A stretch of 64,000 nucleotides of DNA from Alphaproteobacteria bacterium (GTDB lineage Bacteria > Pseudomonadota > Alphaproteobacteria > Acetobacterales > Acetobacteraceae), in NCBI GenBank assembly GCA_026400815.1, contig JAPLOI010000034.1, forward strand, positions 1-64,000, written 5' to 3'. Made by a program: the position numbers and the translations under genes. Under the pieces are notes generated by a model that was not told where the DNA came from, searched no databases, and was given only the letters and a program-made list of their open reading frames with translations. Shown one piece after another: positions 34,351 through 42,309 of the stretch (positions within the stretch are counted from its first letter, which is position 1; each line of letters starts with the position of its first letter).

Positions 34351-34951
34351 GATCACTTGTTTCCGCCTGTTCAGGACGATACTGCCACTCGCTATTGTTC
34401 TGCTGGGCGGTGCCGCCGTCGCGCAGCAACGTTCCTTGCGCCCGGGGGCGCCCGTCGCCCCAGCCGAGCCCTCTGCGGCCGCCGCCTCGACGCCGGACCG
34501 GACCAGTGCCCAATACGGCGACTGGACCGTCACCTGCATCGGTTCCGCCAACACAACCGAACGGGCCTGCGAAATGTCGCAGACCTTCGTCGACAGCAGC
34601 CAGCAAGTCATTGCTGCCGTTGCCTTTGGCCGTCCCAACGGAAGCGCCAAGTTCCACATGGTGCTGCGGGTGGCGCCGAATGTGCTTGTCGCGCAACCCG
34701 CGAGGCTGATGCTGGACAGCGAAACGCCGCTGCCCTTCACCCTCTGCACTGGCCAGTTCTGCGTGATGAATATGGAATTGCCCGATAACGCCCTGAGCGG
34801 GAAGCTGCGCGCCCTGGCACCGGAGCAACCGGCACGACTGGCCTGGCGCAATGCCACTGGCAACGAGGTGGCGGTGGGCATCTCGGCCCGCGGCTTCGGA
34901 GGGGCCTGGGATGCCATGCTGAGAGACGGCCGCCAGCCGGCCCGTCCATGA
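34343..34951 (+). CDS. IalB-family (invasion-associated locus B) exported protein
   Basis: A 202-residue protein with a signal peptide (ILPLAIVLLGGAAVA-Q), a Pro/Ala-rich linker to about residue 55, then the IalB domain: YGDWTVTCIG, RACEMSQTFVD, LRVAPNVLVAQPARLML, TLCTGQFCVMNMELP. Four conserved cysteines are visible. IalB proteins are periplasmic, of unclear biochemical role. It overlaps the hydrolase gene and the next gene start, so it belongs to the same coupled operon. Confidence 0.8.
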   Translation: MSEITCFRLFRTILPLAIVLLGGAAVAQQRSLRPGAPVAPAEPSAAAASTPDRTSAQYGDWTVTCIGSANTTERACEMSQTFVDSSQQVIAAVAFGRPNGSAKFHMVLRVAPNVLVAQPARLMLDSETPLPFTLCTGQFCVMNMELPDNALSGKLRALAPEQPARLAWRNATGNEVAVGISARGFGGAWDAMLRDGRQPARP

Positions 34952-35148
34952 CCGGCTTCCTGCGCGATTGGATCAGTCCGGGCAACGACCTGCAGCACCC
35001 GTTCAATGCCGCCGTGGTGATGCCAACAATCGTTCGCCCGGTGATCGTCGAGGCGCTGCGCTCGATCTTCGCTCAGGAGTTTCCGGGCCGGATCCAGGTA
35101 TTATACTTGTTGCGGAAGTCGGCGCTGGCTAGGGCAGGGCTGGCTTGA
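34948..35148 (+). pseudogene. Glycosyltransferase (GT2-like), truncated after about 50 residues
   Basis: Starts with an ATGA overlap on the IalB gene and reads FLRDWISPGNDLQHPFNAAV, then MPTIVRPVIVEALRSIFAQE and FPGRIQVL. That is the usual opening of a GT2 family enzyme (first beta strand, helix, second strand). After about 35102 the frame runs into unrelated sequence and stops. IS3 OrfA-like sequence lies just downstream, so an insertion probably removed the rest. The operon originally continued with a real glycosyltransferase. Confidence 0.7.
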
Positions 35149-35178
35149 AGCTGGGGGCTTCTCCGGTCACGGCGCGAT

Positions 35179-35226
35179 CGGACGCACAGCCCAGGCTTCA
35201 AAGCGAAGGTGGCTCTGGCGGCGATC
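35179..35226 (+). mobile_element. IS3 OrfA scrap
   Basis: Sixteen codons read RTHSPGFKAKVALAAI, matching RTHSRACKAKVALAAL in the IS3 OrfA at 43124-42813. No start, terminal repeat or remainder is present. It marks the break point of the truncated glycosyltransferase. Confidence 0.55.
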
Positions 35227-35782
35227 AGCTCTGGATCGCATCGGCATGGCGGAACATCTGATCGATCTGCCCGGCCCTCAACCCCAACGCTTCGGCCAGG
35301 TCGGAGAGGAACTCGCTGTCGCGGCTCCATTCGGCTCCGCCGACCCACGCATCCTGAACCCGGCCACCTGCGGCGGCCACGGCGGCTTCGACCGCTCCCA
35401 ACAGGCCCGCTTCCCTCAACGCCGCCTTGCCCTTCCAGGCGGGGATGACTGGCGGCACGGGCGGCTGGGATGCCGGAGGTGGGGTGACGTCCCACCCACG
35501 CGACGGTGTCGCCGGCATGACCAGTGATGTCTGGAAGGCGGGGTCGAGCTCACGGCCATGCCAGGCGAGGTTGACGTGATACCGCGGGTCGATCACCTCG
35601 CCGGCAACTGGGACACCACCTTCGCCCAACTGCGCCGGGCCGACGATAGGCCCCACGATATCAATCGCCACACCCTGCGGCAGTTCTGGGTTTTGGCCTG
35701 GCGGACAGGTCCATCCGGCGACCTTGCACGCCTCGAGGAACGCCGCCCGGTTGGTGAACCGGTGGTAGGTGGTGGTCCACAT
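35225..35782 (-). CDS. Phage-associated hypothetical protein
   Basis: A 185-residue protein starting WTTTYHRFTNRAAFLEACKV. A Pro-rich linker (TPPPASQPPVPPVIP) separates an N-terminal half (VAIDIVGPIVGPAQLGEGG, RYHVNLAWHG) from a helical C-terminus (AWKGKAALREAGLLGAVEAA, LSDLAEALGLRAGQIDQMF). The style resembles small proteins near tail genes in alphaproteobacterial prophages, but no tail, capsid or terminase genes are present. A decayed copy of the C-terminal part lies at 21047-21275. It starts about 120 bases from the next plus-strand gene, reading away from it. Confidence 0.5.
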   Translation of the reverse strand: MWTTTYHRFTNRAAFLEACKVAGWTCPPGQNPELPQGVAIDIVGPIVGPAQLGEGGVPVAGEVIDPRYHVNLAWHGRELDPAFQTSLVMPATPSRGWDVTPPPASQPPVPPVIPAWKGKAALREAGLLGAVEAAVAAAGGRVQDAWVGGAEWSRDSEFLSDLAEALGLRAGQIDQMFRHADAIQS

Positions 35783-35901
35783 GGCGAGGTTTCCCTATGG
35801 AGCGGTCAGCTGCTGCAACGCGGCGTCTGGCACGGCGCCATGTCGGAACGCTCGACCTGCACCGTGTCGACGCGTTCCATGTCCTGACGCAGGGAGCGGA
35901 G

Positions 35902-36396
35902 ATGGTCGCGCGGTTCTTCTCGACCGATGGTGAGGTGATGGAGCCGCTCGATGATGCCGGCGAACGCTGCCTCGTCGCTGTGGAGCGATCGGCGCTGGCG
36001 GTTCGGCACGCGGAGTTCGAGCGCTTTGAGGCCCAGCAGGTGCGGCTGCCTTCCCTGGATCGAACCGCGGCGGACCCAGACAAGGGCTCACGGCGGGGCC
36101 GCGGGGCGCCGAAGAAATTCGACTTTGAGGGCGTGCTGTGCGCCATGATCGTTCTGGTCAACGCAGAGGGGGTGCCAGCGACGCAAGCCGAGATGATCAA
36201 CAAGATGCGCGCCTGGTTCGAACAGCGGCTGGGGCCTGACAACGTGCCCTGTGACAGTTCCATCAAGCTGCGGGTGGTGCGGTTCTGGGACCACATCAAG
36301 CCGGACACGAAGAAGCCGTCCGCGCTGCAGGACATCCATGCCGCGGCGCGCGCGGACGGCGGTCGGCGTGAGAATGTGCGGGGGCGTCGTCCGTAA
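35902..36396 (+). CDS. Hypothetical protein in the recombinase region
   Basis: A 164-residue protein of no recognised family. A basic stretch (KGSRRGRGAPKKFDFEG) precedes a helical segment (VLCAMIVLVNAEGVPATQAE, MINKMRAWFEQRLG) that could bind DNA, then SSIKLRVVRFWDHI. The ATG at 35902 is preceded by GGGAG; an earlier ATG at 35797 would add 35 residues of poor quality. It precedes the recombinase module on the same strand. Confidence 0.45.
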   Translation: MVARFFSTDGEVMEPLDDAGERCLVAVERSALAVRHAEFERFEAQQVRLPSLDRTAADPDKGSRRGRGAPKKFDFEGVLCAMIVLVNAEGVPATQAEMINKMRAWFEQRLGPDNVPCDSSIKLRVVRFWDHIKPDTKKPSALQDIHAAARADGGRRENVRGRRP

Positions 36397-36428
36397 AGAA
36401 TGGGCAGGACAATGCGTGATGGAACACG

Positions 36429-36638
36429 ATGCCCCTGCCCATCCCCACCAGCCCAAACCAACACCTCCCGCCCCATCTCCAGGAAGTCTGTGGCCTCCTG
36501 GCCCGCGGCCTGCTGCGGCTGCGCAGCCGCACCGCGGAGGAAACTGCACGTGACGCCGCGGACCGTGGAGAGCGGTTGCTACACTTCTCGGCCCCCCAGC
36601 GCGTGGATGCGAACCGGACCAACCGGAGAGTCGCATGA
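36429..36638 (+). CDS. Small hypothetical protein, first gene of the recombinase module
   Basis: A 69-residue protein with the segment LPPHLQEVCGLLARGLLRLR followed by a polar tail. Its stop codon overlaps the DUF2924 gene start (ATGA), and the next two genes continue the same overlap pattern, so it is probably translated as part of the module. Function unknown. Confidence 0.5.
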   Translation: MPLPIPTSPNQHLPPHLQEVCGLLARGLLRLRSRTAEETARDAADRGERLLHFSAPQRVDANRTNRRVA

Positions 36639-37144
36639 CGCGCACCATGAAGCCCAAGCCCGCCGCCGCAGCGGCATTCACCGCCCCCACCATCCCACCC
36701 GCCGACGTGCTGGGGCGACTGGCTGCCCTGAAAGCCGCCGCCACGCCGACGCTGAAGCAGCAGTGGCGGGAGCTGTTTGGCACCGAGCCGCCGCCCTACA
36801 ACAGACGCTTCCTGGAGAGCCGGCTGGCATACCGGGTGCAGGAGCTCGCCTATGGCGGCCTGAAGCCTGAGACGCTGGCTAGGCTTGAGGCGCTGGGCGA
36901 GCAGTTCGACGGCGGCAAGGTAACCGTCCGCCGGATGCGCGGCGACGACAAGCCGATCGCCGGCACTCAACTGATCCGCGAGTATCAGGGCGTCGAGCAC
37001 ATGGTAACCGTCACGCGCGCAGGGTACGACTACCAGGGCCGTCCCTACCAGTCGCTTTCCGCCATCGCCCGCGCAATCACTGGCACGCGTTGGAACGGCC
37101 GCGTCTTCTTCGGGCTGCGGCCGAGCCGGAGTGCTGCGGCATGA
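36635..37144 (+). CDS. DUF2924 protein
   Basis: A 169-residue protein. The core is LKQQWRELFGTEPPPYNRRF, LAYRVQELAYGGL, GTQLIREYQGVEHMVTVTRA and GYDYQGRPYQSLSAIARAIT with GTRWNGRVFFGLR, the DUF2924 signature. These proteins almost always sit directly upstream of a serine recombinase in alphaproteobacteria; a DNA-binding or accessory role in recombination is inferred. ATGA overlaps join it to both neighbours. Confidence 0.85.
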   Translation: MTRTMKPKPAAAAAFTAPTIPPADVLGRLAALKAAATPTLKQQWRELFGTEPPPYNRRFLESRLAYRVQELAYGGLKPETLARLEALGEQFDGGKVTVRRMRGDDKPIAGTQLIREYQGVEHMVTVTRAGYDYQGRPYQSLSAIARAITGTRWNGRVFFGLRPSRSAAA

Positions 37145-38493
37145 AGCGCGAAGCGAAGCCGGCCGGCGCGATGCCGGCCACCGTGCGGAAGCTGCGCTGC
37201 GCGGTCTACACCCGCAAGTCGAGCGAGGAGGGGCTCGACATGGAGTTCAACTCGCTCGACGCCCAGCGCGAGGCCTGCGAGGCCTACATTGCCAGCCAGC
37301 GTGCCGAAGGCTGGGTGCTGGTGCGCGACCGCTACGACGATGGCGGCATCTCCGGCGGGACCCTGGAACGCCCCGGCCTGAAGCGCCTCGTCGTCGACAT
37401 CGAGGAAGGTCTGATCGATTGTGTCATCGTATACAAGATTGATAGGCTAAGTCGCTCGCTGGTAGATTTCACCAAGCTGGTCGAAGTGTTCGACACGAAC
37501 AGCGTGACATTTGTTTCAGTCACTCAATCCTTCAATACGACGACAAGCATGGGCCGGCTTACGCTGAACATCCTACTGAGCTTTGCGCAGTTTGAACGAG
37601 AACTTGCCGGCGAGCGAATCCGCGACAAGGTGGCGGCGTCGCGCAAGCGCGGCATGTGGATGGGGGGCTGGGCGCCCCTGGGCTACGACGTGCGCGAGCG
37701 TAAGCTGGTGGAGAACCCCACCGAGGCCGCGCTCGTGCGACGGATGTTCCAGGGCTTCGTGGAGATGGAATCCTGCACCAAGCTGGTCAAGGTGCTGCGC
37801 ACGCAGGGCGCCACCAACAAGCGGGGCAGGGTGCTGACGAAGAGCGACATCTACCGCATCCTCAGCAACCGCGTGTATCTCGGCGAGGCTGTGCACAAGG
37901 GCACGGCCTATCCCGGCGAGCACGACGCCATCGTCCCCCAGGCGCAGTGGGACGCGGTGCATGCCATCCTGCAGGTCAGCCCGCGGGTGCGGACCAACCG
38001 GGCCAGGAACACCACCGCGCCTCTGTTGATCGGGCTGATCTTCGACAGCGAGGGGCGCGCCATGTCGCCGAGCCACAGCCGCGGCAGGGGCGGGCAGATG
38101 TACCGCTACTATGTGAGCCAGGCGGTGCTGAAGGGCGGTGCGACCGAGCGGCCGGCGATCGCGCGCCTGCCAGCCGGGGAGATCGAAGCGGCGGTGCTTG
38201 CTCAGGTCCGCGCGCTTCTGCGCCAGCCCGAGATGGTGGTCGGCACTTGGCGCACGGCGCGGACGGCAGCACCGGATGTGACCGAGCAGGAAGTGCTCCT
38301 GGCGCTGGAGCGGATCGAGCCACTGTGGGATGAGCTGTTTCCCGCTGAACGGGCGCGGATCGTCCGGCTGCTGGTGGACCGGGTCGATGTCCGGGTCGAG
38401 GGCGCCGCGGTGCGGCTTAGGTTGGACGGGCTGGGCAGCTTGGTTCGTGATCTAGCGGAGCGGACGCTGGAAACCAGGAGGGTGGCGGCATGA
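37141..38493 (+). CDS. Large serine recombinase
   Basis: A 450-residue site-specific recombinase. The N-terminal resolvase domain has the catalytic serine in YTRKSSEEG (about Ser27), then VIVYKIDRLSRSL and SFAQFERELAGERIRDK. The following recombinase domain (GMWMGGWAPLGYDV, ILSNRVYLGEAVHKG) and a C-terminal region complete the enzyme. The usual zinc-ribbon cysteines are not obvious. It cuts and joins DNA at specific sites, probably to integrate or invert an element. Its target sites are not identified here. It overlaps DUF2924 and the HTH gene by ATGA. Confidence 0.9.
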   Translation: MKREAKPAGAMPATVRKLRCAVYTRKSSEEGLDMEFNSLDAQREACEAYIASQRAEGWVLVRDRYDDGGISGGTLERPGLKRLVVDIEEGLIDCVIVYKIDRLSRSLVDFTKLVEVFDTNSVTFVSVTQSFNTTTSMGRLTLNILLSFAQFERELAGERIRDKVAASRKRGMWMGGWAPLGYDVRERKLVENPTEAALVRRMFQGFVEMESCTKLVKVLRTQGATNKRGRVLTKSDIYRILSNRVYLGEAVHKGTAYPGEHDAIVPQAQWDAVHAILQVSPRVRTNRARNTTAPLLIGLIFDSEGRAMSPSHSRGRGGQMYRYYVSQAVLKGGATERPAIARLPAGEIEAAVLAQVRALLRQPEMVVGTWRTARTAAPDVTEQEVLLALERIEPLWDELFPAERARIVRLLVDRVDVRVEGAAVRLRLDGLGSLVRDLAERTLETRRVAA

Positions 38494-38942
38494 CGGAGGC
38501 GGCGCAGACCCTCACGGTGGTGATCCCGCTATCCGTGAAGCCGCGCGGCGGGCGGAAGGCGCTGGTCACGCCCGGCGTGCTGGCGCTGGAGCGCCGGCAG
38601 GACGTCACGCTCATTAAGGCGGTGGCGCGGGCGTTCCGGTGGCGGCGAATGCTGGAGGACGGCAGCTACAGCACCATCAAGGAGTTGGCGGCGGCGGAAA
38701 AGATCAACGCTTCCTACCTGTGCCGGGTGTTGCGACTGACGCTGCTGGCGCCGGACATCGTCGAGGCAATTCTGGATGGGCGGCAGCCGGAGGGGATGAC
38801 GCTACCGGGGTTGATGGAGGGGGTGGCGGTTGAGTGGGAACTGCTGCGCCAGGATTTCGCCGGGCTCAACCCGCCCTCGGTCGACCCAGCAGAGCCTGGG
38901 AGCGACACAGGTGGGCATGCACGACGCGAACCAGTGATGTAG
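38490..38942 (+). CDS. Phage-related helix-turn-helix protein of the recombinase module
   Basis: A 150-residue protein coupled to the recombinase (ATGA). A helix-turn-helix can be read in YSTIKELAAAEKINASYLCR with the recognition helix RVLRLTLLAPDIVEAIL, followed by DGRQPEGMTLPGLMEG. It is likely a DNA-binding partner or regulator of the recombinase. A truncated copy lacking the N-terminus sits at 40696-40950. Confidence 0.7.
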   Translation: MTEAAQTLTVVIPLSVKPRGGRKALVTPGVLALERRQDVTLIKAVARAFRWRRMLEDGSYSTIKELAAAEKINASYLCRVLRLTLLAPDIVEAILDGRQPEGMTLPGLMEGVAVEWELLRQDFAGLNPPSVDPAEPGSDTGGHARREPVM

Positions 38943-38996
38943 TTTTCGCCGTGTTGTGGCTGCTGCTGGTGCGGCCGACTGGACAAGGAACCCTTC

Positions 38997-40622
38997 ATGA
39001 CCCCGCGCGGCGCGATCCTGCAGATTGCCAAGATGGTCGGCCAGGACATGGCGCGTGGCGCAGCCAGCCCCGGCGTATTGGCGGCGGGCCCGATGCTTGC
39101 GCAAACCGGCGCAACACCGGATCTGGTCGCTTGCCTGGTTGCCGAGGCCGGCAAGAAGCGACCTACGGATCGGATCGTCGACGCCTGCTGCTTTCTGCTG
39201 GAGGGAGCACTCAACGATTTGCGTATCGCCGGCAATGGTGGGGACACTGAGGCACGTGCAGGGCTTGCAGAGGCCCGTCAAGCGGTTGAGACGGCGGTCG
39301 CGGTCAGCCCCCTTCCGCCCAAGGTGCTAATGCTGATCGCGCGGGCTGTCGCGCAAGCCGGTCTCGAACCAGGCGCCGCGCTCAAGGAAGCAACGCTTGC
39401 GGCTATGGAGGCTGGTTTCGCCGAGGATGTAACGTCGCAGCGCGGTGGCGGATTGAGTGATCAACTGGCACCGCTGGCCGCGGCCCTCGGCAACGACCCA
39501 TTTGCCGTCCATGCCGAAATCGCCGCCAGCGGCGCGGCCTTTCCGCCCGAACACCGCGCCGCCATGGCCGCCGAACTCGCGGCATCCAGTATCGAGGCGG
39601 TGCAGGAAGCGGCGCTCGGTTTCCTGCTCGATGCCGATCCTGCCCCAGGCCTGGCGGTGCTGAACGCTTTGAGGGCGCATGCACGGCGCCAGGTCGTGCC
39701 GAGCCGCGTCGTGGAGCGACTGGTCAGCCTGCGCCCCTGGCTCCCGCCGGCGCGCCAGCCGAATCTGGATGCGGCCATCCGCGCCCTGCGCCCCAGAACG
39801 ATCGCGCCGGTGGTCAGGAACGAGGGCGAGATCAAGGCGTTGCTCGCATCGCTCTGCGACGGGGCGGGCGCGCAAAGCCTCTTTGCCCTGCTGAAGCGCG
39901 GCCACCGCTTCGCCCTTGCCTCGGTTCTGATCAAGGCGGATGTCGGCGTGGCCGATGCCTGGGTGCGCGAGGACATGGCCAAGCGCGAAGCCGAGAGCCT
40001 CATCACCCGGATCACCGTCGAGACCGAGGCCGTCGGCGTGCCGATCAGCTTCGTCGCTAGACGTTTGTCCGATGCCCTGGCGACCAATCTGGCGCAGAAC
40101 GTCCCGCCACCGTTCGGCCTGCTGCAAGTGACCGAGGCGCTCGGGCTCGGCCTGCTGCAGCCCGCCGCGCTGTCGGCCCTGGAACTCGCCGAAGACCTGC
40201 TCGCCAGCCTGGCGCCCGAGGAAACCGGGCCGATGGCAGCGCGGCAAGCCCATCTCGAGTCGGCGGAATGGCCGCAACTGTTTGGCACGATGGCGAGCTG
40301 GTTCGAAGCTGGCGAGGGCGTCGAGGCGTTGCTGCGCCCCATCCCGTCGCGTCGCCAGCGCGTTACGGCAGTGCGCGAGCGCGTCCTGCCGGTCCGGCGC
40401 CCATATTGGGCCGAGCGATGCGCCTGGATGGCGGCCACGCTGAAGGGTGCCGGGTCCGAGGAGAGCGAAGAATGGGTGAACTTCGCCCTGGTGGCCCACG
40501 ACCTCGCCAGCGGGGAGCCGTTGGGTGATATCCCCCTATTTGACGTTATTGCCGAGGCAACGGTCGACGCCTGCGCTGCGCTCTCATCGACGCGTCGACG
40601 GGAGGCGCCGAGACGCCGTTGA
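38997..40622 (+). CDS. Large alpha-helical protein of unknown function
   Basis: A 541-residue protein, almost wholly helical and Ala/Leu/Glu-rich, without signal peptide, membrane segment or recognised motif. Sections include VDACCFLLEGALNDLRIAG and VLMLIARAVAQAGLEPGAAL, plus VRERVLPVRRPYWAERCAWM near the end. No catalytic signature was found. It follows the recombinase module by 54 bases and is bracketed by the intact and broken copies of the HTH gene, so it may be cargo of that element. Codon use is typical of the window. Confidence 0.55.
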   Translation: MTPRGAILQIAKMVGQDMARGAASPGVLAAGPMLAQTGATPDLVACLVAEAGKKRPTDRIVDACCFLLEGALNDLRIAGNGGDTEARAGLAEARQAVETAVAVSPLPPKVLMLIARAVAQAGLEPGAALKEATLAAMEAGFAEDVTSQRGGGLSDQLAPLAAALGNDPFAVHAEIAASGAAFPPEHRAAMAAELAASSIEAVQEAALGFLLDADPAPGLAVLNALRAHARRQVVPSRVVERLVSLRPWLPPARQPNLDAAIRALRPRTIAPVVRNEGEIKALLASLCDGAGAQSLFALLKRGHRFALASVLIKADVGVADAWVREDMAKREAESLITRITVETEAVGVPISFVARRLSDALATNLAQNVPPPFGLLQVTEALGLGLLQPAALSALELAEDLLASLAPEETGPMAARQAHLESAEWPQLFGTMASWFEAGEGVEALLRPIPSRRQRVTAVRERVLPVRRPYWAERCAWMAATLKGAGSEESEEWVNFALVAHDLASGEPLGDIPLFDVIAEATVDACAALSSTRRREAPRRR

Positions 40623-40695
40623 GTGCTGTCGGTGGACGACCCTACCCGGTGCTGATGAGAAGGTAATTGCCCCGATTTTCAGGGGTTAGCAGTCG

Positions 40696-40950
40696 TTGTG
40701 GTGGTGGCGCATTCTGAAAATTGGGGGAGAGGGCGGTGCCATCAACGAATTGGCCGCCGAAAAAATCAACGCATCCTCAGTGTCGCGGCTATTGAGGCTG
40801 ACACTGCTGGCGCCGGACATGGTCAAGGCGATCCTGGATGGGCGGCAGCCGGAGGGGATAACGCTGCCGGGCTTGATGGACGGGGTGGAGGTGGGGTGGT
40901 GCACAACGTCGCCCGCACCTTCCCCACCCGCTACAATGATCAATCGCTGA
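40696..40950 (+). pseudogene. Truncated copy of the recombinase-module HTH gene
   Basis: Reads INELAAEKINASSVSRLLRL and TLLAPDMVKAILDGRQPEG with ITLPGLMDGVEVGW, about 50 residues aligning with the middle of the protein at 38490-38942. The N-terminal 65 residues are missing and the C-terminus is replaced by unrelated sequence. No ribosome-binding site was seen. Confidence 0.65.
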
Positions 40951-41269
40951 TCGAGAAGAACGGCGACCTTAGCCGTTTAGACGCTCGCGCTCGGGCCTCG
41001 ACACCAACCTCCGGCGCGCCCGAAAGAGCAACTGCTTGTCCAGAAAGCCAGGCATATACACTTTGCCTTCGCCGCTGCCTGTTCGCACGCGATGCTGTCT
41101 GCGGATTCGCGCCCAGAGACCTACACCGCCCCGCTGCCGCCCCTTACACGTTGTTGCACGCCGATGCTCAAGTATGTCTAACGCTCAAGTCACCACCCCA
41201 GCACGCACGACTTTCGGCGTCAGGGAAAAGGTGGATGAGCCCCCGACTGTCACGTTCAGAGAAAACACC
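40951..41269. other. No gene recognised
   Basis: About 320 bases of mixed composition with no convincing coding frame, tRNA or palindrome. Short coding-like fragments occur but none was assigned to a family. Probably debris of older insertions. Confidence 0.4.
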
Positions 41270-41584
41270 CTATCGTGAGGCGGGAGAGCGTGCGACGGAA
41301 TCCAAAATCATGGTCTCCATCTGTAGGGCGCGCCGCATATTGGCTTCATCGATCTTGAGGGTAACGTAGACCTCGGCACCGATGTGGCAGCGGCTCACTT
41401 CTGTCACCCCCCGCAGTCGCCCAGTATCTGCTTTGGGCACACGAGCATCTCTCAGCAGCAAGGCACGGGCCCTGATCCTAGCCTCCGCCGCCGCCAATGC
41501 TCGGCTCTCTTCAGCGTCCTGCAAGGCTTCCGCTGCTGATACTGCGGTGAACACACGAGATTGCCCACCGCCATCTACCGACAC
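41270..41584 (-). CDS. Hypothetical protein, possibly remnant
   Basis: A 104-residue frame from a GTG at 41584, with a helical Ala/Glu/Arg-rich part (AAEALQDAEESRALAAAEAR) and a more ordered end (VTEVSRCHIGAEVYVTLKID, MRRALQMETMILDSV). The frame is open further upstream but there it enters an IS256 fragment. Codon use is less GC-biased than its surroundings. No family recognised; may be the tail of a larger lost gene. Confidence 0.3.
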   Translation of the reverse strand: MSVDGGGQSRVFTAVSAAEALQDAEESRALAAAEARIRARALLLRDARVPKADTGRLRGVTEVSRCHIGAEVYVTLKIDEANMRRALQMETMILDSVARSPASR

Positions 41585-41660
41585 ACCTACTGGGCCAGGA
41601 GGGGGTCGTGTCCCAGCCCGTGGTGTAGCAACGGCATGCTGAGCAGTGTCGACTGCTCGA

Positions 41661-41823
41661 TCAGGCTGCCAAGGGCGGCAAGCTGACGTGGCGATCATCA
41701 CCGAGTGTGGCGATGGTTTCCAGTGTCATGTATCGGGCGCGTTGGACGGCCCACTCGTCGTTCTGTTCGAGCAGCAGAGCCCTTCTCCAGCAGTGCGCGA
41801 AGGGCGATCTTGTCATCGGTCAT
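41661..41823 (-). mobile_element. IS256-family transposase with a large internal deletion
   Basis: The start reads [15 protein letters not shown], the usual N-terminus of IS256-type transposases. It then joins, with a frame change, [20 protein letters not shown] and [18 protein letters not shown] with TGA, the usual C-terminus. About 350 codons between them are gone, so the remnant cannot be active. Terminal inverted repeats were not recognised with certainty. Confidence 0.75.
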
Positions 41824-41895
41824 CGTGGAGGTCCTTGGGTGAGAGTTGCGTCTCGCAGCCCAACCCTACCCAGCACTGCCACGGTGACCACCGCC

Positions 41896-41957
41896 GTGGA
41901 TAAGTCGCCCGCCTCCGCCAGACTCTCGGCGGTCGCTACGGCGGGCGACTTACCCAC
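41896..41957. repeat. 18-bp inverted repeat forming a long hairpin
   Basis: GTGGATAAGTCGCCCGCC at 41896-41913 pairs with GGCGGGCGACTTACCCAC at 41940-41957, one mismatch in 18. The 26-base loop contains a smaller CCGCC/GGCGG stem. It lies between the IS256 fragment and the phage-gene remnant and contains the latter's stop codon. Confidence 0.8.
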
Positions 41958-42309
41958 CGCTCCTACACCACGCCCGGGGACACGACCCCAGGACCGCGAA
42001 GGCATCGACGATCCAGGCAGCCTGATCGCCGACGCCGCCAGCATCCGGCCAATGGGCCACGCCATGCTCGCCACGGCAGGCCGCCCACAGCCGGACAAAC
42101 TCATGCCATTCGGGACCGATGGTCAGCCGTGGGTTGCCACCCGCCCATGGCTCGCCAGCCACCAGCCACTCCGAGCCATCGGCCGGCCTCAGCCCGCCAT
42201 CGAAGGCATCGGGGTCTCGGGCGACGGCGAGCGCCCCTCGGAGTTTCCCTCCGCACGCCGCCCGACCATCGCCAGCACATAGGCCCGCCAGCCCACCACC
42301 GACAGCTCA
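41950..42309 (-). pseudogene. Remnant of a phage-type gene, frameshifted
   Basis: On the minus strand, HELSVVGWRAYVLAMVGRRA in one frame continues, after a shift near 42235, as LRGALAVARDPDAFDGGLRP and DGSEWLVAGEPWAGG, then PEWHEFVRLWAACRG and QAAWIVDAFAVLG. This reads as one protein of about 120 residues broken by a frameshift. Its 5' end abuts the truncated IS3 OrfB. The sequence style is that of prophage or gene-transfer-agent proteins; the family was not identified. Confidence 0.5.

Noticed and set aside
41820-42104. Minus-strand open frame overlapping the 18-bp inverted repeat
   Set aside because: It joins pieces of the phage-gene remnant and IS256 leader in a different frame, with no family features or ribosome-binding site.
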